From assembly GCA_030835385.1 (NCBI GenBank), contig JAURPI010000042.1, positions 275,038 to 339,037 of the forward strand: a stretch of 64,000 nt of DNA, read 5' to 3'. The DNA is from Alphaproteobacteria bacterium. GTDB taxonomy: Bacteria; Pseudomonadota; Alphaproteobacteria; Rhodospirillales; Rhodospirillaceae. The translations under genes and the position numbers were made by a program. Under the pieces are notes generated by a model. That model saw nothing but the letters and a program-made list of their open reading frames with translations. It searched no databases and had not been told where the DNA came from. This document shows positions 52,113 through 61,525 of this stretch, in pieces (positions within the stretch are counted from its first letter, which is position 1; each line of letters opens with the position of its first letter).

Positions 52113-53285
52113 CTAGCCACCAATTTTCATACTGGGACGATCGGGCCAAGGCACGTTGGTGCGATCCCAGGACTCCATATCGGGCATGCGTTCGCCATCT
52201 TCAACCTGATTAGGTTGAAAGCGATGAGGGTCGACCTGATGGGACATGGCGGCTTGAAGGAATTCCTCTTCCGTCATATGAAGATACTCTAGAAAGATGT
52301 CTAGAGATGGCGGACGCTTGCCGTCGTACTCCCGTTCAAGCCGTTCGCCCTCTTCGCGTGTCATACGACCGTTACGAATCTCAATATTGGCGAGGTGGTT
52401 GGTTCGCCCCATGCCGCGCTTGATGTATTTGAGATAATCGCGAATACCCTGCATGTGGCATTCGATTTTCTCGTGATCAAATTGGGGTGGGATTCCCTCA
52501 ACGCAGTCTCCCTGCCAATCCAGTTCTTGCTTGATGGTCTCGACCTGCTTTTTGGTGTCCCACTTGATGTAGCTACCTAGACATACAGACCGGCAGCCGA
52601 GCTTTTGTAGGTCCTTGCGTGGCGGATAGGAGAACGGATAGAGATCACGCTTGGTCACGCGGCCACCGAGAAACTCGAACATATCGTCTGCGGTCATACC
52701 GAGATTCATGGCGCGGTTGAATCGCTTTTCGTCGACCTCTTCCATTTCTTCGTAACTGTAAAAGCTTTGATACTCGGCCAAGCTCTCGCCCCAAAACAGC
52801 AATGGCGTTTCATAGCGAATGGCCATTTGCATGGTGTGGGCGTAGATGCCCGTGTGACAGTGCCAGCAAAAATCACCGCGTCGTTTTAAACTTTCCAACA
52901 TTAACTCGCGAACCACATGCCAACTTGGTGTGAACTGCACCACGTCAACGCCGAGCTTCTTAAAAGTACGCTTGTTGTTTTCTTCCAGGGTCGGCCGGTA
53001 GAAGCCATGATCAAAGCGAACCACCAGCGGTTTCATTTTCAACTGGGTGACGATGTACCATAGCTGGTAGGTGGAATCCTTACCGCCAGAAAACGGTACA
53101 ATACAGTCGTAGAGCCCTTTGTCTTGGTATTGAATCACAAGCTCGTCGAGCTGCCGGGCACGATCAGCCCAATCAATCTTTTCCTCCTTAAATTCGATTT
53201 GCCGGCAAACCGAACAGGTGCCCGTGTCATCAAAGGTCGTGGCTTCAGCCGTTTCAGGGAGGAGGCACTGGGCGCAGGATTTCAT
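52113..53285 (-). CDS. N-acetyl sugar amidotransferase, PseA/WbpG/LegX-like
   Basis: PP-loop ATP-pyrophosphatase-type enzyme of 390 residues, giving acetamidino sugars from N-acetyl sugars. The N-terminal CAQCLLPETAE and CSVC cysteines, the PP-loop VPFSGGKDSTYQLWY near residues 63-77, and later CWHCHTG and CRSVCLGSYIKWD fit the family. In Pseudomonas WbpG and Campylobacter PseA act with HisF/HisH paralogues, both present here but on the other side of the subtilase. The sugar (pseudaminic, legionaminic, or ManNAc3NAcA-type) is not told by sequence alone; a LegB-like gene is 9 kb away. Confidence 0.9.
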   Translation of the reverse strand: MKSCAQCLLPETAEATTFDDTGTCSVCRQIEFKEEKIDWADRARQLDELVIQYQDKGLYDCIVPFSGGKDSTYQLWYIVTQLKMKPLVVRFDHGFYRPTLEENNKRTFKKLGVDVVQFTPSWHVVRELMLESLKRRGDFCWHCHTGIYAHTMQMAIRYETPLLFWGESLAEYQSFYSYEEMEEVDEKRFNRAMNLGMTADDMFEFLGGRVTKRDLYPFSYPPRKDLQKLGCRSVCLGSYIKWDTKKQVETIKQELDWQGDCVEGIPPQFDHEKIECHMQGIRDYLKYIKRGMGRTNHLANIEIRNGRMTREEGERLEREYDGKRPPSLDIFLEYLHMTEEEFLQAAMSHQVDPHRFQPNQVEDGERMPDMESWDRTNVPWPDRPSMKIGG

Positions 53286-53405
53286 GGAATGGCCTTTGTT
53301 AGACGCAGACAGAGTGATTGGTTAGTTTGTAACACGGCCCTTGGACAAGCGGTACAGAACCTTCCATACTTGTCTGCAGAACATAAGCAACAAGGCGGCT
53401 ATTCC

Positions 53406-54389
53406 GTGGCGCAGACTGATACTCCCGATGACTCAGATTTGGTATCCGTCATCATCCCCCTGTTCAACGAGGGGGAGAATGTCGTGCCTTTGTGCGCTGC
53501 GTTGGCGCCTGCCCTTGAGGGCCTGAATCGTCCCTATGAAGTGATCTTCGTCGACGATGGATCGATAGACGACACCTTGGCGCAGCTAACCAAGGCAACG
53601 TCACAGAACACCAATTTCAAAATCCTGAGCTTTAAGCGTAATGTCGGGCAGACTCCGGCGATGATGGCCGGCATTGATCATGCCAAAGGCGACGTGATCG
53701 TTCCCATGGACGGCGACCTACAAAATGACCCAGCAGATATCGGCCCCCTGATTAGAAAACTCGACGAGGGCTTCGGCGTCGTATCTGGCTGGCGCAAACA
53801 CCGCAAGGATGCGTTTTGGTCACGGATTTTTCCATCACGCATTGCCAACGCAATCATCTCTTGGGTCTCGGGCGTTCGACTAAAAGACTACGGCTGCACC
53901 CTCAAAGCGTACCGGCGTGACGTTCTGGAAGATTTTCGGCTGTATGGTGAGATGCATCGCTTCGTGCCGATCTATGCCCACTGGCAAGGGGCTAAGGTGG
54001 CTGAGGTAGCTGTGACCCACCGTGCACGAGAACGAGGTCAGTCCAAATATGGCATGAGCCGCGTATTTAAAGTTTTACTCGATCTTTTAGTGGTGAAGTT
54101 TCTCACCCAATACGAAGCCAAGCCCATCTATATTTTCGGCACCGTCGGTTTTGGGTTCTTTGGAATTTCTTTGGTTGCGGGTCTTTGGGCGCTGTACTTG
54201 AAATGGTTCGACGGGACGTCCTTTGTTGAGACGCCGTTGCCACTGCTGTTCACCCTCGGATTTATCACCGGTGTGATGTGTATCCTTATGGGACTGCTGG
54301 CCGAAGTTTTGGTGCGGGTTTATTACGAGTCTCAGGGCAAGCGACAGTACACCGTGCGCAGCAGTATCAATATGGACGAGCAGCCGTGA
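53406..54389 (+). CDS. Glycosyltransferase family 2, GtrB/ArnC-like
   Basis: Membrane glycosyltransferase of 327 residues from GTG at 53406. The GT2 domain has VSVIIPLFNEGENVVPL, EVIFVDDGSIDDTL and the DGDLQNDPADI motif (DxD-like), then GVRLKDYGCTLKAYRR, typical of polyprenyl-phosphate sugar transferases, and two C-terminal membrane helices (PIYIFGTVGFGFFGISLVAGLWAL; LFTLGFITGVMCILMGLLAEVLV). The frame is open to 53124, but those bases lie in the divergent gene. An ATG at 53289 is another in-frame start. It is divergent from the PseA-like gene. Confidence 0.9.
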   Translation: MAQTDTPDDSDLVSVIIPLFNEGENVVPLCAALAPALEGLNRPYEVIFVDDGSIDDTLAQLTKATSQNTNFKILSFKRNVGQTPAMMAGIDHAKGDVIVPMDGDLQNDPADIGPLIRKLDEGFGVVSGWRKHRKDAFWSRIFPSRIANAIISWVSGVRLKDYGCTLKAYRRDVLEDFRLYGEMHRFVPIYAHWQGAKVAEVAVTHRARERGQSKYGMSRVFKVLLDLLVVKFLTQYEAKPIYIFGTVGFGFFGISLVAGLWALYLKWFDGTSFVETPLPLLFTLGFITGVMCILMGLLAEVLVRVYYESQGKRQYTVRSSINMDEQP

Positions 54390-54408
54390 CGCCTGCTTGC
54401 CATTGCGT

Positions 54409-56262
54409 ATGTGCGGTCTAGCGGGATTCGTCGGCACCGGCGACGAAGACGTTCTACGCGACATGACCGCCGCTCTGGTACATCGTGGTCAGGATGATGA
54501 AGGGTATTACCGCGACCATCACGTACCGGTTTTTCTCGGCCACCGTCGCCTCATCGTCCTCGACCCGGCAGGTGGGCCGCAACCCATGTGGGATGCCGAC
54601 GGCACGATGGCGGTGGTGTTCAACGGATTAATCTATAACCACCGAGAATTGCGTGCGGAGCTAGAACAGCTCGGCCATCACTTCACGTCAGATCATGCTG
54701 ACACTGAAGTTCTGGTTCATGGCTGGAAGGCGTGGGGACAAGATCTCTTTATTCGCCTCGACGGCATGTTTGCCCTGGCAATATACGATCGCAACAAAAG
54801 CACGATCACGCTGGCCCGGGACCGGTTTGGCGAGAAACCAATCTATTACGCTGCGAGACCCGAGGCGATTGTCTTCGGCTCTGAGATCACCGCACTCCTT
54901 CAGCACCCTGCATTAATGAATTCAGCGCCGTCACAAATTGCGCTACAAAAATTTTTCGCTCATGGGTTCTTCCCGGCACCACATACGCCTTATGAAGGCG
55001 TGTCTAAGCTCTTGCCCGGACAATCCCTATCCATCGACGCCAAAACACTCGCCATGCAAACGCGTACCTATTGGCGGTTTTCCCTGGGCAACACAGATCC
55101 ACTATCAGGGTCTGAAGATGATTGGGCATCAGAGCTAAACGCGTTGCTTGGTAACGCAGTCTCCTCCCGATTAGACGCGGATGTCCCCCTTGGCTTGTTT
55201 TTGTCTGGCGGTATCGATTCCAGTGCAGTGCTGTCCTGCGCAGCAGATGTGCAACCCGCATCGTCTTTGAATACGTTTTCAATCGGGTTTCGCGAGACCA
55301 GCTTCGATGAATCGCCGTGGGCTGAAGAAATGGCGTTACGTGTGGGGAGCACGCATCATGTCGAGATCTGCGACCTCGATGCCGCCCAAAGTGAACTGGG
55401 TGATCTACTCTCCCGGCTAGACGAACCGCAAGGTGATCCCTCGATACTCCCAACCTATTTGTTATGCCGCTTTGCGCGCAAGCATGTGACCGTCGTGCTG
55501 TCTGGAGACGGGGGGGATGAATTGTTCGCCGGGTATGACCCGTTCCGGGTGCTGAAGCGAGCTGCGGTTTATGACCAATACGTGCCAAAGCCTGTACATA
55601 ACGCCGTGCGACATATGGCCGGGTGGCTACCGCGCTCTGATACTAACATGAGTTTTGATTTTGTTTTGAACCGCGGGCTGCGTGGATTGAAGCATCCACC
55701 AACCCAATGGAACCCGCGTTGGCTTGGCGCACTGAGCCCCGATGACATCAACGATCTATTCAACACGCCCGTCACAACAGAAGAGCTTTATAGCGAAGCT
55801 ATTGAGGCTTGGGATGCCTGCCCAAGCCCTCATCTCGTCGACAAGACCCTCGACTTTTACACGCGGTACTATCTACCCGATGGAATTCTGACCAAAACGG
55901 ACCGCGCAAGCATGGCCGTTGGTCTCGAAGTGCGCAGTCCGTTTCTTTCTAATGGCGTGGCAGAATTTGCTCAGCGTTTGCCATGGCACGTGAAGCTGAA
56001 AGGTCGGACCACGAAGTGGTTGCTCAAACGCGCGTTGCGCGATCGTTTACCGTCGGATATTTTGAATCGCAAAAAGAAAGGCTTCGGTATCCCTTTATCC
56101 CGATGGCTTCGCAGCATGGAGCCTCCCGAAGCGGCGGTGCCTTTTACCAACCCAGTTTGGTTGCAGGGTCGTTGGCAAAGTCACAAATCGGGGCAGCGCG
56201 ATGAGCGCGCGGCACTTTGGTGCTGGATATCGCTCGCCCACGGCTTGAGATCAACGCAATGA
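54409..56262 (+). CDS. Asparagine-synthase-like glutamine amidotransferase
   Basis: 617 residues. The N-terminal glutaminase starts MCGLAGFVG with the nucleophile Cys2 after Met removal, followed by LVHRGQDDEGYY and VFNGLIYNHRELR. The synthetase half has the PP-loop FLSGGIDSSAVLSCAA, VVLSGDGGDELFAGYDPF and YLPDGILTKTDRASMAVGLEVRSPFL. In surface-glycan clusters such AsnB homologues often amidate uronic acids; that is likelier here than asparagine supply, but not proved. The ATG at 54409 follows the GT2 stop by about 20 bases. Confidence 0.92.
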   Translation: MCGLAGFVGTGDEDVLRDMTAALVHRGQDDEGYYRDHHVPVFLGHRRLIVLDPAGGPQPMWDADGTMAVVFNGLIYNHRELRAELEQLGHHFTSDHADTEVLVHGWKAWGQDLFIRLDGMFALAIYDRNKSTITLARDRFGEKPIYYAARPEAIVFGSEITALLQHPALMNSAPSQIALQKFFAHGFFPAPHTPYEGVSKLLPGQSLSIDAKTLAMQTRTYWRFSLGNTDPLSGSEDDWASELNALLGNAVSSRLDADVPLGLFLSGGIDSSAVLSCAADVQPASSLNTFSIGFRETSFDESPWAEEMALRVGSTHHVEICDLDAAQSELGDLLSRLDEPQGDPSILPTYLLCRFARKHVTVVLSGDGGDELFAGYDPFRVLKRAAVYDQYVPKPVHNAVRHMAGWLPRSDTNMSFDFVLNRGLRGLKHPPTQWNPRWLGALSPDDINDLFNTPVTTEELYSEAIEAWDACPSPHLVDKTLDFYTRYYLPDGILTKTDRASMAVGLEVRSPFLSNGVAEFAQRLPWHVKLKGRTTKWLLKRALRDRLPSDILNRKKKGFGIPLSRWLRSMEPPEAAVPFTNPVWLQGRWQSHKSGQRDERAALWCWISLAHGLRSTQ

Positions 56263-57173
56263 CATCAGCTGAGTCTCTTTCGACAGAAGATTGCCGTATT
56301 ACCGAAGACGCGTTCACTCGTATCCGGGATAGCCAGGGCGCTTATTTCGAGCCGGTCCAAGGACTTGACCCCAATCAGTTTGCCGCCGACACGTTAGACC
56401 CGAAGCGGGCCCTTGAAGCCGCTACGGTTTTGCAGCGGGTTACGGCCCTCGAAAACAAATGCGTCTTAGAGATCGGTGCCGGGTGTGGCGTCACTCACAT
56501 AGTGTGGTCTAAACGGTTTGGAATAGATGGCACTGCTGTTGAACCGGAGGGTGAGGGGTTTGGCGAGTCAGCAGCCATTGCCAGAGACTTGATTGCAGCC
56601 AACGGATTAGACCCCGGCCGGATCGTCGGAGCCACTGGAGAAGACTTACCCTTCGACACCGATCACTTTGATATCGTTTATTCGTCGAACGTGTTGGAAC
56701 ACACTGCCGACCCGGTCCAGGTTCTACGCGAAGGTCTGCGCGTCCTTAAACCCGGGGGCATACTACAGATCGTATGCCCGAATTATTTGTCATATTTTGA
56801 TGGACATTACGCCGCTTTTCACCCGCCCATCTTGTCCAATCGGTTTTTCTGCTGGTGGATGAAAACTATTTACGGCAAAGACCCCGCGTTTGCCGCCACC
56901 ATCAGAACCGAAGTGAACCCTATCTGGGCCCGCCGTCATTTGGTCGACATTGCCCACACCATGCCAATCGAAATTATTGGTCTCGGGCAGGACGTCTTTC
57001 GCGAACGCATGCGCGTTGGGGCCGTCGGGCAGTGGATGGCCTTGGGGAAAGTCGGTCGGTTGGTCAAACTCGCCGTGACACTAAAACTGAACCGGCTGGC
57101 TGCAAAATTAGTGGTCGCCCTTCAGGGCTGGACGCCACTGATTATTACGGTGCGCAAAGGGTCTGCGCCCTAA
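56259..57173 (+). CDS. Class I SAM methyltransferase
   Basis: 304 residues from an ATG overlapping the preceding stop (ATGA, 56259-56262). The SAM loop is CVLEIGAGCGVTHIVW near residues 78-94, then TAVEPEGEGF, motif II DIVYSSNVLEHTADPVQVLREG and LKPGGILQIVCPNYLSYFDGHYA. It resembles methyltransferases of glycan clusters that work on sugars. The C-terminal part has a possible amphipathic segment. Target unknown. Confidence 0.88.
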   Translation: MTSAESLSTEDCRITEDAFTRIRDSQGAYFEPVQGLDPNQFAADTLDPKRALEAATVLQRVTALENKCVLEIGAGCGVTHIVWSKRFGIDGTAVEPEGEGFGESAAIARDLIAANGLDPGRIVGATGEDLPFDTDHFDIVYSSNVLEHTADPVQVLREGLRVLKPGGILQIVCPNYLSYFDGHYAAFHPPILSNRFFCWWMKTIYGKDPAFAATIRTEVNPIWARRHLVDIAHTMPIEIIGLGQDVFRERMRVGAVGQWMALGKVGRLVKLAVTLKLNRLAAKLVVALQGWTPLIITVRKGSAP

Positions 57174-57194
57174 TACCTGCGTTCAGGAATTACC

Positions 57195-57416
57195 TTACTG
57201 AGATACCAAATCGATTTCGGATTCGGTCACAACCCGATGCTGACCGATGGCTCCACCCCGAATGCGGTATTGCAGGTCTGACCCTGTAGGTGGGAGCAAC
57301 TGCATGATTTCGTAGTTCTCCTTAGGGGCGTCCGGGTCTGCCACCCGCGTCGTGAGCCTGAGTGAAGGGGCATCAAATTTAACACGCTGCCCGACTTTAA
57401 ATTTATGAGCGCTCAC
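57195..57416 (-). CDS. Small conserved SH3-like protein
   Basis: A 73-residue protein (MSAHKFKVGQRVKFDAPS..., with YEIMQLLPPTGSDLQYRI and HRVVTESEIDL). The GTG at 57416 has GGAGAG six bases upstream, which supports it. It resembles small alphaproteobacterial proteins with KFKVGQxV and LLPxxGxxxQYRI, of unknown function. It is convergent with the methyltransferase gene and upstream of the 240-base gap before the hydrolase. Confidence 0.8.
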   Translation of the reverse strand: MSAHKFKVGQRVKFDAPSLRLTTRVADPDAPKENYEIMQLLPPTGSDLQYRIRGGAIGQHRVVTESEIDLVSQ

Positions 57417-57657
57417 GAAAATCTCTCCTTAGAATCCGTATATAGGTGGTGAGGGAGGTATGTAAGGCAATTTGACTCAGAACGCTCGGATTTTATTTTT
57501 GTGTGATCGTTAGACATACGGACAAAATGGGCTGAGACAGAATGCTGTCCCTTGATTGAACACAAGTCGGCTGCACCACGTTGACTCGCGCGGGAGCTGT
57601 TCGTACCAGTAAACTCATAAAAAACGAGCCGGTCGACACCGGTGTTGGGGAGCAATT

Positions 57658-59316
57658 TTGATGAAAATCACGCGTCATTTTGTCCGAGTCGGCGAACGAG
57701 AAGTACATTACAGGTGCGCTGGATCCGGCCCCCCCTTCGTGCTGTTTCATGTCAGCCCCCAGTCATCCGCTTTTGTTCTGCCAGAACTCCTGTCTCTCGC
57801 GGACCGGTACACTTTGATTGCGCTCGATACACCGGGATATGGCGAATCGGACCCACTTCCACAGTCAGCACCCCAAATGGCGGACTATGCCGACGCTGTG
57901 ATCGCGACCTTGGACGCGCTCGGCATCGGCCGCACGCCGCTCTATGGTTCCCACACGGGCGCGAATATTGCCGTGGAGATTGCCCGCCGCGCCCCTCACC
58001 GTGTCGCCGCACTGGTGTTGGATGGCCTATCTCTAAGCACACCCGAAGTCGCCCACGATCGAATCACACATTACGCGCCGCGTTTCGAGCCAACCGCAGA
58101 TGGTGGCCACCTAGCGTGGGCCTGGCAACATACGCGTGATCAACTTCTCTTCTGGCCTTGGTATCAGCCTCACAAAGCAAATCGCCTTCACGCCAGCATG
58201 AAGGATGCTGATTATCTGCATGATGTTGTGTTGGGCAAAATGGCAGCAGCTGATTATTGGCTGGGCTACAGGGCAGCCTTTGGGCACGACAGCCGTGATG
58301 CCCTGAAGCACTTAACGGTCGACACCTTTTTTGTTACGGCAGATGCCGACTCTCACACCGCGATTGAACGGAGCTTGCCCGACCTTCCCCCAAATATTCG
58401 ATTTGTCGACACCACCCACGACACCCAACTCGACGCCATTCGCACTGCACTTGCGTCGGTAGAGACCGGTGAAGCCTTCGACCCTCCGCCTCACCCAACC
58501 CATTGGCATCAAATATACCGGACACTGATTCCCATTGATGAGGGGCAGCGTTTGGTCCGGCGAGGCGGGCCAGATCAGGGTCGGCCCTTGGTGCTCCTGC
58601 ATGGCGGCCGGCAGACATCTGCTCTGCTCACCGATCGCGCGGCCGCCTTTGCATTCAGCCGACCCATTATAGCCCTGGACATCGCCGGCAATGGTGACTC
58701 TGATCCATTGTCAAAAACCACCCTGGACACCTTCGCCACCGACGTCTGTGACGTACTGGCCGCTTGCGGTGTAGATGACTTTGATCTGTATGGCGACACC
58801 GCTGGCGCAACCTTGGCCGCTTCAGTTGCCTGCAAAGCGAGCGAGCGTGTACAAAAACTGATTCTTGATCGACCCGAGTTCCCTGACACGGACATAAAAA
58901 AAGACTTAGTTGCCAATATCGCACCACCCATAGAGGCGCGATGGGATGGCACCCATTTCCTAACGGCCTGGCACATATTGCGAGACGCCGCGCTATTTTG
59001 GCCCTGGTATGATCGAACTGCTCACAGTGTGAGAGATACCGAACCAGACATCGAACCCGGTATGTTGCAAACACAGTTGGTCGCCTGGCTCAAAGGGCGC
59101 TTCACCTATGGTGATTACATGCGCGCCACATTAAGTGCTGATTTTGGGTCGCTGCTACAATCGGTATCCCAGCCAACGTTGGTCTTTGGCACAGCCGGTG
59201 ACAGGCTAGCACTCGACGCCCAGAAAACAGCAGATGCGTTGACCAACGTTGACCTCCTTCTGTCAGATCAAAAGCATGCGCCGACCCCGACTATGAATGA
59301 GTTTTTGTCGACTTAG
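57658..59316 (+). CDS. Tandem alpha/beta-hydrolase with atypical nucleophile elbows
   Basis: 552 residues forming two alpha/beta-hydrolase halves: about 1-270 and 280-552. Each has an oxyanion-type start (PPFVLFHVSPQSSAF; PLVLLHGGRQTSALL), a strand with DTPGYGESDPL / DIAGNGDSDPL, an elbow YGSHTGA (residues 96-102) / YGDTAGA (near 378-384), and the shared segment FWPWY at 165-169 and 447-451. At the nucleophile position the first half has His99 and the second Thr381 where Ser, Asp or Cys is usual. Internal duplication is clear. The function is unknown; a non-catalytic or unusual role is possible. Confidence 0.85.
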   Translation: MMKITRHFVRVGEREVHYRCAGSGPPFVLFHVSPQSSAFVLPELLSLADRYTLIALDTPGYGESDPLPQSAPQMADYADAVIATLDALGIGRTPLYGSHTGANIAVEIARRAPHRVAALVLDGLSLSTPEVAHDRITHYAPRFEPTADGGHLAWAWQHTRDQLLFWPWYQPHKANRLHASMKDADYLHDVVLGKMAAADYWLGYRAAFGHDSRDALKHLTVDTFFVTADADSHTAIERSLPDLPPNIRFVDTTHDTQLDAIRTALASVETGEAFDPPPHPTHWHQIYRTLIPIDEGQRLVRRGGPDQGRPLVLLHGGRQTSALLTDRAAAFAFSRPIIALDIAGNGDSDPLSKTTLDTFATDVCDVLAACGVDDFDLYGDTAGATLAASVACKASERVQKLILDRPEFPDTDIKKDLVANIAPPIEARWDGTHFLTAWHILRDAALFWPWYDRTAHSVRDTEPDIEPGMLQTQLVAWLKGRFTYGDYMRATLSADFGSLLQSVSQPTLVFGTAGDRLALDAQKTADALTNVDLLLSDQKHAPTPTMNEFLST

Positions 59317-60215
59317 GTTTTCGGCTTTCTACTTTTTAAATCCGCAACAGCTCCAACAATGGCGCCGAGCAAGGTGTACCCTAGGAGCGCAAACGAAAGC
59401 GCCACGGCGTCGGTAGGCGCAACACCGACAAATCCCAGCAGCACAACCAGGCCACCTTCGCGCAAACCAACACCGGCGATGGTTACCGGCAGCATAAGAA
59501 CTAGAGAAACCAATCCAACGACTGCAATCCATGCGGGGAAGGACAAACTAATACCCATGCCTGTCCCAATGTAGGCAACAACGATCACAGCCAATATTTG
59601 AAATGCAATTCCGGTAATGAGGGACGCGAATAGCGGCCCCCAATCTTGAGCCGATACATGCCACGCAAGGAGAAATCGACCGAGCGCATTGTCCAGAATG
59701 TTTGGGAAATTTGGCACCGCCAACGGCAGCAGAAGGGCGAGGACCAAACCCGCCAACAGGGCAAAGGACAACGCTGGAAACGCGTCGGGAAAACCGCGCG
59801 GATCAATCAACAGAGCCGACCCTGTAATGAGCACAAGCGCAGCTAAGCCCGTGATCTTATCAACCACCACTGCTGCGACCACCGCCGCGCCATCATCCCC
59901 CGGGCGCACCAGGCGATAGGCTTTTATAGCGTCGCCCAGCAGCTGACCGGGAAGGACTGTGCCGTAATACAGGGCGACGAAGGTGTAGCGCACCATATCC
60001 ACCAAAGGCCGGTCAGACATCAGCACCTGGAGCTTGACGCCGTTTACGGTATGGGCGAGCAGGTAAATGCCCGCTGCAACAAGGATTGTCTCTGGCGTCA
60101 GGCGGGACAGGGCGTCTCCAACAGCGCCTAAATCCAGCCGCCGGAGTACAAAAGCAAGCAAGGCTGCGCTGATCCCAAACTTTAAAGCAAAGATAACCGC
60201 CCGGTTTGACCACAT
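59313..60215 (-). CDS. Lysylphosphatidylglycerol synthase-like/flippase-like membrane protein
   Basis: Polytopic membrane protein of 300 residues with about seven to eight helices, of the UPF0104/AglD-like family (LPG_synthase_TM). Typical are SAALLAFVLRRLDLGAVGDAL near the start, FVALYYGTVLPGQLLGDAIKAYRLVR near residues 75-100, and a VVVDKITGLAALVLI segment. Such proteins occur in glycan clusters and may move lipid-linked sugars; the substrate is not known. It converges on the hydrolase gene with a four-base overlap. Confidence 0.85.
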   Translation of the reverse strand: MWSNRAVIFALKFGISAALLAFVLRRLDLGAVGDALSRLTPETILVAAGIYLLAHTVNGVKLQVLMSDRPLVDMVRYTFVALYYGTVLPGQLLGDAIKAYRLVRPGDDGAAVVAAVVVDKITGLAALVLITGSALLIDPRGFPDAFPALSFALLAGLVLALLLPLAVPNFPNILDNALGRFLLAWHVSAQDWGPLFASLITGIAFQILAVIVVAYIGTGMGISLSFPAWIAVVGLVSLVLMLPVTIAGVGLREGGLVVLLGFVGVAPTDAVALSFALLGYTLLGAIVGAVADLKSRKPKT

Positions 60216-60325
60216 CTCTTTGATTGCCTTCGCCTTTGAGCCTTCGCGCTTGAGTAAGTCGGGTATAGTCTGCTACCTCCGCCGCGACAACGCCTCGCGC
60301 GACAACCAGTAACCCTAAGAAGGCT

Positions 60326-61525
60326 ATGACCGCGCCGCGACCCCCACACTTCCTGTTTATAAACTATGAGTATCCACCCGTTGGCGGGGGAGGCGGAAAC
60401 GCGACTCAACAGATCGGCCGGGCGCTGGTTAAGCGAGGCGCGAAAGTTACAGTGCTGACCGCGGCCCAAGGCCGACTGCCTCGGCGGGAGAATGATCGCG
60501 GAGTCCAAGTCTATCGGATTTGGGCCGCGCGCCGGCGCCAAGACAGGTGCTCAATCCCTGAAATGCTCATGTTTATGGCCCACGCTTTATTGACGGCGCC
60601 TGGGCTTGCTCGCCAGATCAAGGCGGCCGCCGCAATGGTGTTTTTTGGTTTGCCAAGCGGTCCTATTGGCTGGTGGCTCAAACAGCGCCTGGGTTTGCCC
60701 TACGTGGTGTCCCTTCAAGGTGGCGATGTCCCAGGCTTTATGGGTGAGGAAATGGCGCTGTATCACCGCCTGACCGGTGGATTGATTACGCGCGTTTGGC
60801 GCGCAGCCAACGCGGTGGTCGCCAACTCCAATGGCCTGGCCAGCTTGGCGCGGCATCATGCGCCAGACATCGACATTGATATGATACCGGCCGGCGCCGA
60901 CCTCGACGCGGTCGAACCACCCACAGTACCGACACGTGAGGGTCCGTTACGCCTTCTATTTGTGGGGCGCCTGGTCAACCAAAAAGGCATAGATGTTCTG
61001 TTTCGTGCACTGGCGACGATGAAAGGCCATACGGATTGGACCCTGACCATAGCCGGTGAAGGACCGCTCAAAGATGAACTTGCTTTAGCAGCGCATCGCC
61101 TTCAGTTGGCTGAGCGCATTGTGTTTAGGGGGTGGCTGGAGCGCGATCACCTCCCTGCTATTTACGAGCAAGCCGATGTGTTTGTTTTGCCATCGCGCGA
61201 TGAAGGCATGCCTAACGCCATGTTGGAGGCGATGGCCGCCGGGCTGCCGGTGGTTGGGAGTAAAGTCGCCGGTGTTGATGAAGTTGTCATAGATGGTGAA
61301 ACCGGCTTTTTGGTGCCGCCGGAAGATGCCGATGCTTTAGCACACGCCCTACGTATCATCATCGAAGATCGCGACCGTACTTTTGAATTAGGTCAGGCGT
61401 CCCGTAAACGTGCAGAACAGCGTTACAGCTGGACCTTTGCCGCCGACTCTTACCTCTCGTTGTTGTGCGAAGCTGGCGGCATTGAGGAGCCCGACGAACT
61501 CTCAGAAGAAAGCACTGACGCGTGA
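60326..61525 (+). CDS. Glycosyltransferase family 4
   Basis: 399 residues with a GT-B fold. The N-terminal domain starts FLFINYEYPPVGGGGGNATQQ, a nucleotide-sugar glycosyltransferase start; the acceptor-side loop follows. The C-terminal GT4 domain has RLLFVGRLVNQKGIDVLFRAL, TIAGEGPLKDEL, and DVFVLPSRDEGMPNAMLEAMAAGLPVVGS with the Glu-rich donor-binding motif. The ATG at 60326 has an AAGAAGG-like site. Its stop overlaps the next start (GTGA). Confidence 0.92.
   Translation: MTAPRPPHFLFINYEYPPVGGGGGNATQQIGRALVKRGAKVTVLTAAQGRLPRRENDRGVQVYRIWAARRRQDRCSIPEMLMFMAHALLTAPGLARQIKAAAAMVFFGLPSGPIGWWLKQRLGLPYVVSLQGGDVPGFMGEEMALYHRLTGGLITRVWRAANAVVANSNGLASLARHHAPDIDIDMIPAGADLDAVEPPTVPTREGPLRLLFVGRLVNQKGIDVLFRALATMKGHTDWTLTIAGEGPLKDELALAAHRLQLAERIVFRGWLERDHLPAIYEQADVFVLPSRDEGMPNAMLEAMAAGLPVVGSKVAGVDEVVIDGETGFLVPPEDADALAHALRIIIEDRDRTFELGQASRKRAEQRYSWTFAADSYLSLLCEAGGIEEPDELSEESTDA

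Noticed and set aside
52395..52580. Short plus-strand frame in the PseA-like gene
   Set aside because: Shadow frame with no ribosome site and no recognisable domain.
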